The translations under genes were made by a program, and so were the position numbers. Of a stretch of 64,000 nucleotides of DNA, positions 25,484 through 33,273 are shown piece by piece (the stretch's first letter is position 1; the number at the start of each line of letters is the position of its first letter). The stretch spans positions 5,022,001-5,086,000 of the forward strand of contig NZ_CP053985.1 in assembly GCF_013267355.1 (NCBI RefSeq), in the 5' to 3' direction. The notes beneath the pieces are model-generated. The model was given only the letters and a program-made list of their open reading frames with translations. It made no database searches and was not told the origin of the DNA. Source of the stretch: Achromobacter pestifer (GTDB lineage Bacteria > Pseudomonadota > Gammaproteobacteria > Burkholderiales > Burkholderiaceae_B).

Positions 25484-26953
25484 ATGCAGCAGGTTCTGTG
25501 TCCGCAGTGCGGCGCCCCAGTCAAATTCACGTCCGCGGCATCGGTCATGGCGGTCTGCGGCGCCTGCCGCAGCACCTTGCTGAAGGACGCCGAGTCGGTC
25601 AAGCGCATCGGCGAGGCCGCCGAGGTCCTGGAGGACTACTCGCCCTTGTGCCTGGGCGCGGCCGGCACTCATGACGGCAAGCGCTTCGATTTGATCGGCC
25701 GCATCCAGCTGCGCTACGGCGAAGGCTTCTGGAACGAGTGGTACCTGTGGTTCGAGGACGGCTCCGACGGCTGGCTGTCGGATGCGTCGGGCCAGTACGC
25801 CGTGACCCGGCGGCGCAAGGTCAAGTCCACGCAGGGCATGCCCGCGTTCGACGACATCGCGCCCGGCGACGAACTGAAGCTGGACGGCCAGCGCTTTACC
25901 GCCGCCGACGTGCGCGCCTGCCAGGCGGGCGGCACGCAAGGCGAGCTGCCCTTCGTGCCGGGCGAGGGCTGGCTGGCCAAGGTGGCGGATTACCGCAGCC
26001 TGGACGCGTTCCTGACCCTGGACTTTTCCGACGGGCCCGAGCCCGAGCTGTATATCGGCAAGGCGTTCGACCTGTCCGCCATGCAGGCGGCGTCGCTGCG
26101 GACCAACGAACAGGTCGAGGAGACCGCCGGCCGTTTCCGCGGCCAGATCAAGGCGCTGGACTGCCCGAACTGCGGCGGGCCGATAAGTTTCGTGGCCGCC
26201 ATGGCCACGCAAGTGGTCTGCCCTTCGTGCGCGGCCACCGTTGATTGCTCGGGACCCACGGCTGAAGTCATAGAGAAGGCGCGCAAGGTCAAGGCCATCA
26301 AGACCACGCTGTCGCTGGGCGCGGTGGCCAAGATCGACGGCGCGTCCTATACGCTCATCGGCCTGATGAAGTGCGCCGATCCGGATCCCGAGGAGCCGTC
26401 CGACTGGATCGAGTACCTGCTGTTCAACCCCGCGAAGGGCTTCATCTGGCTGGTGGAAACCGACGAGGGCTGGGAGCGGGTGCAGGTATGCGACACCTGG
26501 CCCAGCCACAACAACGCCAGCAGCGTGCGCTGGCGCTCCAATCTTTACCAGAAGCTGTATGACTACACCTCGCGCGTGGAGTTGGCGTTGGGTGCCTTCA
26601 ACTGGCGCGTCAAGGTCGGCGACAGCACCAAGATCACGGATTACAAGGCCGGCAACCTCAAGCTGACCCGCGAACTGAGCGAGTCCGAACTGGGCTGGTC
26701 GGCCTCGGGGCCGGTAGCGCCGGCGCAGTTGGCTGAATGGTTCGGCGATCCTGAACTTGCCAAGCAGAAGGCCATGCCGCTCAGCGGCAAGCCTGGGGGC
26801 TATCGCAAGTTCGCCTGGACGGCCATGATCGTGCTGGCCTTCCTGAACATCGACACTATTTTCAGTGGCGGCTTCGTCCCGATCCTGATCGGCCTGGCGT
26901 TCCTCTGGATCCCGGCGGCGGTGGCGGACAAACTATCTGGCAAGGACGAGTAA
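25484..26953 (+). CDS. DUF4178-like protein with two zinc ribbons and a membrane tail
   Basis: 489 residues in two repeats. Each begins with a zinc ribbon: Cys6/9/25/28, and Cys227/230/246/249 ('DCPNCGGPISF' ... 'VCPSCAAT'). Each is followed by a beta-rich DUF4178-type module ('YGEGFWNEWYLWFEDGSDGW' in the first; 'DWIEYLLFNPAKGFIWLVET' in the second). The C-terminus has two hydrophobic helices ('MIVLAFLNIDTIFSGGFVPI', 'LIGLAFLWIPAAVADKL'). It starts 6 bp after the SPFH gene. Zinc-ribbon/DUF4178 proteins co-occur with SPFH and SpeD genes. I infer a membrane-anchored adaptor; no enzymatic motif is visible. Confidence 0.85.
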   Translation: MQQVLCPQCGAPVKFTSAASVMAVCGACRSTLLKDAESVKRIGEAAEVLEDYSPLCLGAAGTHDGKRFDLIGRIQLRYGEGFWNEWYLWFEDGSDGWLSDASGQYAVTRRRKVKSTQGMPAFDDIAPGDELKLDGQRFTAADVRACQAGGTQGELPFVPGEGWLAKVADYRSLDAFLTLDFSDGPEPELYIGKAFDLSAMQAASLRTNEQVEETAGRFRGQIKALDCPNCGGPISFVAAMATQVVCPSCAATVDCSGPTAEVIEKARKVKAIKTTLSLGAVAKIDGASYTLIGLMKCADPDPEEPSDWIEYLLFNPAKGFIWLVETDEGWERVQVCDTWPSHNNASSVRWRSNLYQKLYDYTSRVELALGAFNWRVKVGDSTKITDYKAGNLKLTRELSESELGWSASGPVAPAQLAEWFGDPELAKQKAMPLSGKPGGYRKFAWTAMIVLAFLNIDTIFSGGFVPILIGLAFLWIPAAVADKLSGKDE

Positions 26954-26957
26954 CAGG

Positions 26958-27125
26958 ATGGGCAAACTCTTATATACCGTCTATGCCGTCGTGGTGGTGA
27001 TATTCGCTACCGGCGCCGGCTCGCCCGGCGCGCGCATGTCCAGCGGCGGCAGCACCAGTAGCAGCAGCTGGGGCAGCAGTTCCTCCGGCGGGTCGGGCTG
27101 GTCCTCGGGCGGATCCCACAAGTGA
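26958..27125 (+). CDS. small Ser/Gly-rich single-span membrane protein
   Basis: 55 residues, starting 4 bp after the DUF4178-like stop and ending in a GTGA overlap with speD. One hydrophobic span ('LLYTVYAVVVVIFATGAG') is followed by a low-complexity Ser/Gly/Trp tail ('SSSSWGSSSSGGSGWSSGGS'). Exact packing between two real genes, with ATG after ACAGG and overlapping GTG of speD, supports translation. I do not recognise a family. Similar Ser/Gly tails occur in small proteins of this kind of locus, but I cannot verify that here. Confidence 0.7.
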   Translation: MGKLLYTVYAVVVVIFATGAGSPGARMSSGGSTSSSSWGSSSSGGSGWSSGGSHK

Positions 27126-27472
27126 CCCCGCATGCCACACCCGGCCGCCATGTGCTGGCGGATTTCCGTGGCGTGCTCGCGGATCGCCTGACCGATGCGC
27201 AAGGGCTGGAACGTGACCTGATCGCCGCAGCCCGTGCCGCAGGCGCCCATGTGCTGAGCGCGCACTTTCATCATTTCGGCGACGGCGCGGGCGTGACTGG
27301 CGTGGTCCTGCTGAGTGAATCCCATATCAGCATCCATACCTGGCCCGAACATGCGTTCGCGGCATTGGACATCTTCATGTGCGGCGCGGCCCGGCCCGAG
27401 CTGGCGCTGGAACACCTGCGGGCGCGGCTGGCGCCCGAGGCCGTGCACGCGACCACGGTGGCGCGCGGCTGA
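27122..27472 (+). CDS. speD: S-adenosylmethionine decarboxylase proenzyme (class 1b SpeD)
   Basis: 116 residues, the usual size of the small class. The self-cleavage and active-site motif is 'LLSESHISIHTWPEH'; the Ser at position 67 becomes the pyruvoyl group, and Cys87 ('FMCG') lies where the family has its catalytic cysteine. It makes decarboxylated SAM, the aminopropyl donor for spermidine synthases such as the membrane enzyme at 22414-23925. GTG 27122 overlaps the preceding stop, so coupling is likely. It is the last gene of the plus-strand arm. Confidence 0.93.
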   Translation: MTPHATPGRHVLADFRGVLADRLTDAQGLERDLIAAARAAGAHVLSAHFHHFGDGAGVTGVVLLSESHISIHTWPEHAFAALDIFMCGAARPELALEHLRARLAPEAVHATTVARG

Positions 27473-27491
27473 AGCCCGCGGCCGCCACTCC

Positions 27492-27505
27492 TTGATTTTG
27501 CTCAA
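27492..27505. promoter_or_regulatory. FNR-box-like site before modA (weak)
   Basis: TTGAT-TTTG-CTCAA matches the FNR consensus TTGAT-N4-ATCAA at 9 of 10 positions. It lies 100 bp before modA. Oxygen control of molybdate uptake would make sense for molybdoenzymes, but a match this short is not proof. Confidence 0.3.
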
Positions 27506-27533
27506 AGCTCCCCCGGGTAGCCAAATTGACGAG

Positions 27534-27557
27534 CGTTATATACCTATATATATTTCG
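27534..27557. promoter_or_regulatory. ModE-type operator before modA
   Basis: CGTTATATA (27534-27542), six bases, then TATATTTCG (27549-27557). The left arm equals the ModE half-site and the right arm differs from TATATAACG at two positions. modE itself lies just after the operon. Molybdate-bound ModE should repress modABC here. Confidence 0.75.
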
Positions 27558-27591
27558 TTACCGACTTAGCGATTTCCCCTGGGAGAAGAAC

Positions 27592-28350
27592 ATGTTACGT
27601 AACCGTCCGATCGCGGCGCTGTCCTTGGCGCTGGCCGCCGCATGGAGCGCCAATGCCAGCGCCGGCGACCTGGTGGTGTCGGCCGCCGCCAGCCTGACCA
27701 ACGCCTTCAAGGAAGTCGCGCAGGGCTATGAAAAAGAGCATGCCGGCACCAAGGTCATCTTGAATTTCGGCGCGTCCGATGTGCTGCTGCAGCAGATCGT
27801 CAAGGGCGCGCCGGCCGATGTGTTCGCCTCGGCGGATCAGAAGGCCATGGACAAGGCGGTCGAGGAAAAGGCCGTCAAGCCGGCCTCCCGCGTCGACTTC
27901 GCCGCCAATCAGGTGGTGCTGATCGTCCCGATGGACAGCAAGGCCAACATCACCGCGCTCAAGGACCTGACCCGCGACGATGTCAAGCGCATCGCCTACG
28001 GCAACCCGGCATCGGTGCCGGTGGGCCGTTACACGCAGGGCGCGCTGGAAGCGGCTGGGCTGTGGAAGGAAGTGCAGGCCAAGAGCGTGTTGGCCCAGAA
28101 CGTGCGCCAAAGCCTGGATTACGTGGCGCGCGGCGAGGTCGACGCGGGCTTCGTGTTCGCAACCGACGCGGCCATCATGGCGGACAAGGTCAAGGTGGCC
28201 GTGCGCGTGCCTTCGCAGACGCCGGTCACTTATCCCATCGCCGTGACCACCCGTGAAGCCGCTGCCAAGGAAGCCGAAAGTTTCGTGGCCTATGTGCTGT
28301 CTCCCGCGGGTCAGGCGATACTGTCGCGCTACGGCTTCCAGAAGCCCTGA
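27592..28350 (+). CDS. modA: molybdate-binding protein ModA
   Basis: 252 residues. Signal peptide to 'ANASAG' (about residue 22), mature start 'DLVVSAAASLTNAFKEVA', the oxyanion-binding Ser pair near 'SAAAS', then 'VILNFGASDVLLQQIVKGAP' and 'ADVFASADQKAMD', all ModA features. It binds molybdate or tungstate in the periplasm for ModBC. RBS GGGAGAAG precedes ATG 27592. It is followed by modB after 23 bp. Confidence 0.95.
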   Translation: MLRNRPIAALSLALAAAWSANASAGDLVVSAAASLTNAFKEVAQGYEKEHAGTKVILNFGASDVLLQQIVKGAPADVFASADQKAMDKAVEEKAVKPASRVDFAANQVVLIVPMDSKANITALKDLTRDDVKRIAYGNPASVPVGRYTQGALEAAGLWKEVQAKSVLAQNVRQSLDYVARGEVDAGFVFATDAAIMADKVKVAVRVPSQTPVTYPIAVTTREAAAKEAESFVAYVLSPAGQAILSRYGFQKP

Positions 28351-28373
28351 TACCTGTTGAATCGTAGGCATTG

Positions 28374-29060
28374 ATGAGTGATCCGGTTTGGGTGCCGCTG
28401 CTGCTTTCCCTGAAAGTGGCAGGCTGGGCAACGCTGTTGGCGACCGTGGCCGGCACGGCCGCGGCTTATGGCCTGTCGCGCTGGCGCTGGCCGGGGCGCG
28501 ACCTGCTGGACGCGCTGCTGACCTTGCCGCTGGTGTTGCCGCCCACGGTGCTGGGCTACTACCTGCTGGTGCTGCTGGGGCGCCGCGGCATCATCGGCGA
28601 GACGCTGGCGGGCTGGGGCATCGAGCTGGTCTTCACCTGGCAGGGCGCGGTGATCGCCGCTTCCGTGGTGGCCTTCCCGCTGGTCTTCAAATCGGCCCGC
28701 GCCGCCTTCGAGAACGTCGACAGCCAGCTGGAAAACGCGGCGCGCGTGCTGGGCGTATGCGAAGCGGGAGTGTTCTTCCGGGTCACCTTGCCATTGGCCG
28801 CGCGCGGCATCGCCGCTGGCGTGCTGCTGGCGTTTGCGCGGGCGCTGGGCGAATTCGGCGCAACGCTGATGATCGCCGGCAACCTGCCGGGACGCACGCA
28901 GACCTTGTCGGTCGCCATCTACGAGGCGGTGCAGGCGGGCGATGACGCCACGGCCAATATGTTGGTGCTGGTCACGTCGGTGACCTGCGTGGTGGTCCTG
29001 CTGCTGGCCGGCAAGCTGGTGCCCGTGAGCAGCGGCCGGCGCAACGGGGGCGCGCCATGA
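28374..29060 (+). CDS. modB: molybdate ABC transporter permease ModB
   Basis: 228 residues with five to six membrane helices. The cytoplasmic EAA-type loop contains 'ENAARVLGVCEAGVFFRVTL', and 'ARALGEFGATLMIAGNLPGRT' is the ModB signature. ATG 28374 is preferred over the TTG at 28371. The gene overlaps modC by ATGA. Confidence 0.95.
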   Translation: MSDPVWVPLLLSLKVAGWATLLATVAGTAAAYGLSRWRWPGRDLLDALLTLPLVLPPTVLGYYLLVLLGRRGIIGETLAGWGIELVFTWQGAVIAASVVAFPLVFKSARAAFENVDSQLENAARVLGVCEAGVFFRVTLPLAARGIAAGVLLAFARALGEFGATLMIAGNLPGRTQTLSVAIYEAVQAGDDATANMLVLVTSVTCVVVLLLAGKLVPVSSGRRNGGAP

Positions 29061-29743
29061 GCGTCAGCATCCAGGTGCGCAAGCAGATGGTGTCCGGCGA
29101 CCGGCGCTTTGCGCTGGACGTCGCCTTCGATTCCTCGGCCAAACGCATTGCGCTGTTCGGCCCGTCGGGCGCGGGCAAGAGTCTGACCCTGCGCGCGGTG
29201 GCAGGCCTGCTGCGCCCGGACTCGGGCCGCATCGAAATCAATGGCCGCGTGCTGTTCGACGCGGATGGCGGCGTCAACCTGCCCGCGCAGTCGCGCCGCG
29301 TCGCCTACCTGTTCCAGGACTACGCCCTGTTTCCCCATCTGACCGTGGCGCAGAACATCGCTTTCGGGCTGCGCCGCGGCTGGCGCAATCCGCCCCGCCG
29401 CGAGGTCGGGCCGGAGGCGCAGCGTTGGGTGGAAGCGTTCGAGCTGGGCTCCATCGTGGGCAGTTACCCCAGCGAGATATCGGGCGGCCAGAAGCAGCGG
29501 GTGGCATTGGCGCGAGCCCTCATGCTGCGCCCGGACATCCTGCTGCTGGACGAACCCTTTTCAGCGCTGGATTCGCAGCTGCGCGGCAAGATGCGCTTGG
29601 AACTCAACGCCTTGCAGCGCCAGTTGGACGTGCCGATGCTCTTGATCACGCACGATCCAGCGGATGTGGACGCACTGGCCGACGAAGTGTTCGAAGTGCG
29701 CGAGGGCAGGGTGCGGCGCCATGACGAGGACGTGGGCGTCTGA
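29057..29743 (+). CDS. modC: molybdate ABC transporter ATP-binding protein, short ModC
   Basis: 228 residues. Walker A 'GPSGAGKSL', Q-loop 'FQDYALFPHLTV', signature 'SGGQKQRVALARA', Walker B 'ILLLDEPFSALD' and switch His 'LITHDPADVD' are intact. The C-terminal Mop/TOBE domain of typical ModC (about 350 residues) is absent; the protein stops soon after the ATPase core. Trans-inhibition by molybdate through that domain should therefore be missing, leaving ModE as the main control. The stop is followed closely by the convergent modE gene. Confidence 0.9.
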   Translation: MSVSIQVRKQMVSGDRRFALDVAFDSSAKRIALFGPSGAGKSLTLRAVAGLLRPDSGRIEINGRVLFDADGGVNLPAQSRRVAYLFQDYALFPHLTVAQNIAFGLRRGWRNPPRREVGPEAQRWVEAFELGSIVGSYPSEISGGQKQRVALARALMLRPDILLLDEPFSALDSQLRGKMRLELNALQRQLDVPMLLITHDPADVDALADEVFEVREGRVRRHDEDVGV

Positions 29744-29748
29744 ACGGC

Positions 29749-30543
29749 TTAGTCCAGCACGCCCAGGATCACGCTGGAGGCTTTGAAGATTGCCACCGCG
29801 TCGGCGCCGACGTCCAGCGCCAGGTCCTGCGCACTCTCATTGGTGACGATGGCCGCCAGCGTCACGCCGCCGTCCAGGCCGATCAGGATCTCGCTGTTGA
29901 CGGCGCCCGGACGCAGCGCGGTGATCTTGCCCGGCAGCTGATTGCGCGCAGACAGGCGCAGGCCGGGGCCGGGGGCGCCCACGATGACCGACGACGCCTT
30001 GACCAGCGCGATCGCCTCCTTGCCCATCGCCAAGCCCAATTCCTGCGTGCTTTCTCGGGTGATGGTGGCCGTAATGGTCTGGCCGCCCGCGATGCGCAGC
30101 ACGATCTCGTCGTTGACGGCGCCGGCGCGGATCTGGATGACGGTGCCTAGCAGTTTGTTGCGTGCGCTGGTCTTGAGCATGAAACGCCTCATGAGGTCGA
30201 TGTCGCCGCTGGCGTTCATGCCGGCGCGGGTCAGGTTTTCCATGAACTTGCGGTGTTCGGCTTCCAGGGCGCGGAAGGTAGCGATCAGGCCGCGCGCGCG
30301 GTCGGTCAGGCGCGTGCCGCCGCCGCCCTTGCCGCCGGCGGCGCGGATCACCAAAGGCTCGCCCGCCAGGTTGTTCATGGCGTCGATGGCGTCCCAGGCG
30401 CCCTTGTAGCTCATGCCCACGGCGCGCGCGGCGGCCGTGATCGAGCCGGTGGCGTCGATCTGCGCCAACAGGTCTATGCGGTTTTTTCCGCCCCAGGTCT
30501 GGGCGCCGGAGCGAAACCAAATCGAGCCGTCGAGTTCCAACAT
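29749..30543 (-). CDS. modE: molybdate-responsive regulator ModE
   Basis: 264 residues from ATG 30543. The N-terminal LysR-like winged helix reads 'RIDLLAQIDATGSITAAARA' and 'GMSYKGAWDAIDAMNNLAGE', with 'GGKGGGGTRLT' at the wing. Two C-terminal Mop domains follow ('SARNKLLGTVIQIRAGAVND' and 'SARNQLPGKITALRPGAVNS'), which bind molybdate. It ends 5 bp from modC on the opposite strand. It most likely acts at the site 27534-27557. Confidence 0.95.
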   Translation of the reverse strand: MLELDGSIWFRSGAQTWGGKNRIDLLAQIDATGSITAAARAVGMSYKGAWDAIDAMNNLAGEPLVIRAAGGKGGGGTRLTDRARGLIATFRALEAEHRKFMENLTRAGMNASGDIDLMRRFMLKTSARNKLLGTVIQIRAGAVNDEIVLRIAGGQTITATITRESTQELGLAMGKEAIALVKASSVIVGAPGPGLRLSARNQLPGKITALRPGAVNSEILIGLDGGVTLAAIVTNESAQDLALDVGADAVAIFKASSVILGVLD

Positions 30544-30700
30544 CTGTGTTGTGCCGTGGTCAGGGTATGGGACAACCGAAAGTGTAATGGACGGGGCTGT
30601 CCTGGCGGTTCGTGGCGGCTGCGATGAGAATGAGATTCTGTTGAAATTTTGCAGGCTTCGCGGCACTATGTTCAAGCATCGGGCTCACGGAGAAAACGAC

Positions 30701-31291
30701 ATGAAAGCGTTCAAATTGCTGGCTGCGGGATCCATGACAGCGCTGTTGGCGGCTTGCGCCACCGGCCCTGACGTCAAGAGCGACTACGATCATCAGGCGA
30801 ATTTCGCCCAGTACCGGACCTTCGGGTATATGACGCCGCTGGGCACCGACAAGGCCGGCTACAGCACCTTGCTGACCGAGCGCCTCAAAAATGCCACGCG
30901 CGGCCAGATGGAAATGCGCGGCTATACCTACAGCGCCTCCAGTCCCGACCTGCTGGTCAACTTCAGCGCCAAGCTGCAGCAGAAGGTGCAGGTCACGCCG
31001 GCTGCGCCGCCCATGGGCCCGTACTACGGCTATCGCAGCGGCTTCTATGGCGGCTGGCCCGGCTACGGCTGGGGTGACGACGTCTACCAATATACTGAGG
31101 GCACCTTGAACATCGACCTCGTCGACGCGCGCCGCAGGCAACTGGTGTGGGAAGGCGTGGCGGTGGGCGAGGTCCAGCCCGATGCGGCCGCTACGTCCGA
31201 GAACACGGACAAGGTGGTTGCGCAGATCTTCTCCAAGTATCCGTTCCGCGCGGGCGTGGCCGCGCCGCAGCTGCCGGAAAAAAGCAAGTAG
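30701..31291 (+). CDS. DUF4136 family lipoprotein
   Basis: 196 residues. The lipobox 'LLAAC' puts the lipidated Cys at residue 19. The DUF4136 features 'DYDHQANFAQYRTFGYM', 'RGQMEMRGYTYSASSPDLLV' and the C-terminal 'VAQIFSKYPF' follow, with a Tyr/Gly-rich loop ('YYGYRSGFYGGWPGYGWG'). Function is unknown; proteins of this family sit in the outer or inner membrane. It starts with ATG 30701 after ACGGAGAA and is followed by a patatin gene 33 bp later. Confidence 0.88.
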   Translation: MKAFKLLAAGSMTALLAACATGPDVKSDYDHQANFAQYRTFGYMTPLGTDKAGYSTLLTERLKNATRGQMEMRGYTYSASSPDLLVNFSAKLQQKVQVTPAAPPMGPYYGYRSGFYGGWPGYGWGDDVYQYTEGTLNIDLVDARRRQLVWEGVAVGEVQPDAAATSENTDKVVAQIFSKYPFRAGVAAPQLPEKSK

Positions 31292-31324
31292 GGCGGTCCG
31301 CCAGCCCTGCCTAGAGGAAGCCGT

Positions 31325-32518
31325 ATGAGTACTCGCCGCAAGGCCCCCAAGCAAGACACCGGCGATACGCCGCCCTATGAAGTCGTCGCCCTGGTGTTGC
31401 AGGGCGGCGGAGCGCTGGGGGCCTACCAGGCCGGGGTGTATCAGGGGCTGCACGAAGCGGGTATCCGGCCCAACTGGATTTCCGGCATCTCCATCGGGTC
31501 GATCAACGCGGCGATCATCGCGGGTTCCCCCGAGGATGAGCGCGTGGAGCGCCTGCGCGGTTTCTGGGAGAGCATCTGCCGCCCGGCGGGCTTTGCTTCG
31601 GTGCCCTGGGGCGAGACGCTCGGTCCCATGTTCGAGGGTTTGCCGTTCGGCTTCGGCTCGCCCGTCATGAACGGGCATGTCTCGGCATTCCAGGCCTTGT
31701 TTTCGGGGCAGCCGGGCTTTTTCAAACCGCGTTTTCCGCCGCCCTACCTGGTGCACGGCAGGGGGGCGGCGTCCACCAGCTTCTACGACACCACGCCGCT
31801 GGCCGCGACCCTGCGGGAGTTCGTGGATTTCGACCTGCTCAACAGCGGCGCCGTGCGCGCCAGTTTCGGCGTGGTCAATGTGCGGACCGGCAACTTCGCC
31901 TATTTCGACAGCCTGAAGGACACCCTGGCCCCGGAACACATCATGGCCTCGGGCGCCTTGCCGCCAGGCTTTCCCTCCGTCGAGATCGACGGCGAGCACT
32001 ACTGGGACGGCGGCGTCGTGTCCAACACGCCGCTGGCCCAGGTGCTGACCACCGACAACATGCGGGATACGCTGGCGTTCCAGGTCGACCTGTGGCCCGC
32101 GCGCGGCGGTCTGCCGACCAATCTGGAGGAAGTGGCCGAGCGCCAGAAGGACATCCAGTACTCCAGCCGGACCCGCCTGGTCACGGACCAGCTGCGGCGC
32201 GTGCTCAAGCTGAGGCACGGCTTGCAGCGTTTGCTGGCGAAGCTGCCGCAAGCCGAGCGCAACGCGGCTGAATTCGACGACATCCGCAGGCTGTCCCATA
32301 CGCCGGCCACCAACATCATCAACCTCATCTACGAGTCCAAGCATCGGGAGCGTTACTCCAAGGACTACGAGTTCGGCACCGAGGCCATGCGCGAGCACTG
32401 GGAGTCCGGCTTGGCCGACATCCGCGCCACGCTGGCCAAGCCCGGCATCCTGGCCCGGCCGACCGAGAACAGCTGTTTCGTCACGCACGATATCCATCGC
32501 AACGGCAAGCGCACCTGA
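31325..32518 (+). CDS. patatin-like phospholipase
   Basis: 397 residues. Oxyanion loop 'LQGGGALGAYQAGV', nucleophile elbow 'GISIG' with Ser56, and catalytic Asp228 in 'WDGGVVSN' are all present, so a working acyl hydrolase is likely. The C-terminal part (from about residue 290) is a DUF3734-type extension ('NIINLIYESKHRERYSKDYE'). There is no signal peptide, so it acts on inner-leaflet or cytoplasmic lipid. The surrounding genes (lipoprotein, efflux pump) do not define a substrate. Confidence 0.92.
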   Translation: MSTRRKAPKQDTGDTPPYEVVALVLQGGGALGAYQAGVYQGLHEAGIRPNWISGISIGSINAAIIAGSPEDERVERLRGFWESICRPAGFASVPWGETLGPMFEGLPFGFGSPVMNGHVSAFQALFSGQPGFFKPRFPPPYLVHGRGAASTSFYDTTPLAATLREFVDFDLLNSGAVRASFGVVNVRTGNFAYFDSLKDTLAPEHIMASGALPPGFPSVEIDGEHYWDGGVVSNTPLAQVLTTDNMRDTLAFQVDLWPARGGLPTNLEEVAERQKDIQYSSRTRLVTDQLRRVLKLRHGLQRLLAKLPQAERNAAEFDDIRRLSHTPATNIINLIYESKHRERYSKDYEFGTEAMREHWESGLADIRATLAKPGILARPTENSCFVTHDIHRNGKRT

Positions 32519-32712
32519 ACTGGCGGGGCAGTGGCGAGCGCTACGTTTTTGGATAGGGGCGGGACAGCTTTCTGATCGGATTGGTCTTATAGATGCCTTG
32601 CAACTTCAATGTCAGTGGGTTCCGGCGGTAGTCTTTCGGGGCAAATTGCAGCCTTGTTCCGGGAGCCGGCCGCCATCCCGCGCGGCGCGGGCCGTCCTGG
32701 TGGAGACCCGTC

Positions 32713-33078
32713 GTGAATGCCCCCGCTCGCCTTGCCCAGGTCGCGCCCGCCCGCGCGGCCGACATTCCCTATGCCATGGACGGCTGGTGGACCCTGGTCT
32801 ACCAGGGCTGGACCCTGCTTACGCCTCATGGCATCCGCATCGGCCTGACCGCCCTGGAACGCACTTGCCTGCTTTGCCTGGCGGGCAATCCCGCCAGGGA
32901 ATTGCGGCGCGATGAATTCATGGCCGTGCGCAGGCGCACCACGATGCGCACGCTGAACGTGGCGATTTGCCGCCTGCGCGGCAAGGTCCTGCTGGCTGGC
33001 GCCCGGCTGCCGCTGCATACGGTGCACGGCATGGGCTATGTGTTTCTGGGCAAGTTGCGAGAGCTTTCCGAGAACTGA
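32713..33078 (+). CDS. orphan OmpR/PhoB-type winged-helix protein without receiver domain
   Basis: 121 residues from GTG 32713. The segments 'LTALERTCLLCLAGNPAREL', 'RTLNVAICRLRGKVLLAG' and 'HTVHGMGYVFLGKL' are those of the trans_reg_C DNA-binding domain. No receiver or membrane segment precedes it, and no histidine kinase is adjacent. It may be constitutively active or controlled by another partner. It lies 195 bp before the RND efflux operon, which has no dedicated TetR regulator nearby, so it is a candidate regulator of that operon. Confidence 0.8.
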   Translation: MNAPARLAQVAPARAADIPYAMDGWWTLVYQGWTLLTPHGIRIGLTALERTCLLCLAGNPARELRRDEFMAVRRRTTMRTLNVAICRLRGKVLLAGARLPLHTVHGMGYVFLGKLRELSEN

Positions 33079-33148
33079 TCTGTTGTATGAAATCCCCCCG
33101 GTAGTGGTATTTGAGGCACTAAAAATCAGTGATTTCCCCAATAACTGA

Positions 33149-33247
33149 GTTACATTACTGGGCTGATTACGTGCCTTGGACGCATGCTTCTCATTTGATC
33201 GTGGCCTGAGCCGCATTCAAATACTGCGGTTACATGACGCGATTACG
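33149..33247. promoter_or_regulatory. paired GTTACAT...GATTACG motifs before the efflux operon
   Basis: GTTACAT (33149-33155) with GATTACG (33165-33171), repeated as GTTACAT (33229-33235) with GATTACG (33241-33247), followed by TTAATTACG. The spacers are 9 and 5 bp. Two similar sites within 27 bp of the adaptor gene start suggest operators. This is visible pattern only. Confidence 0.4.
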
Positions 33248-33273
33248 GTTAATTACGCTACGCGGGGGTTTCA

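Noticed and set aside
24662..26509. 615-codon minus-strand frame under the SPFH and DUF4178-like genes
   Set aside because: Shadow frame of GC-rich coding DNA; composition is typical of antisense frames, and the plus-strand genes are well supported.
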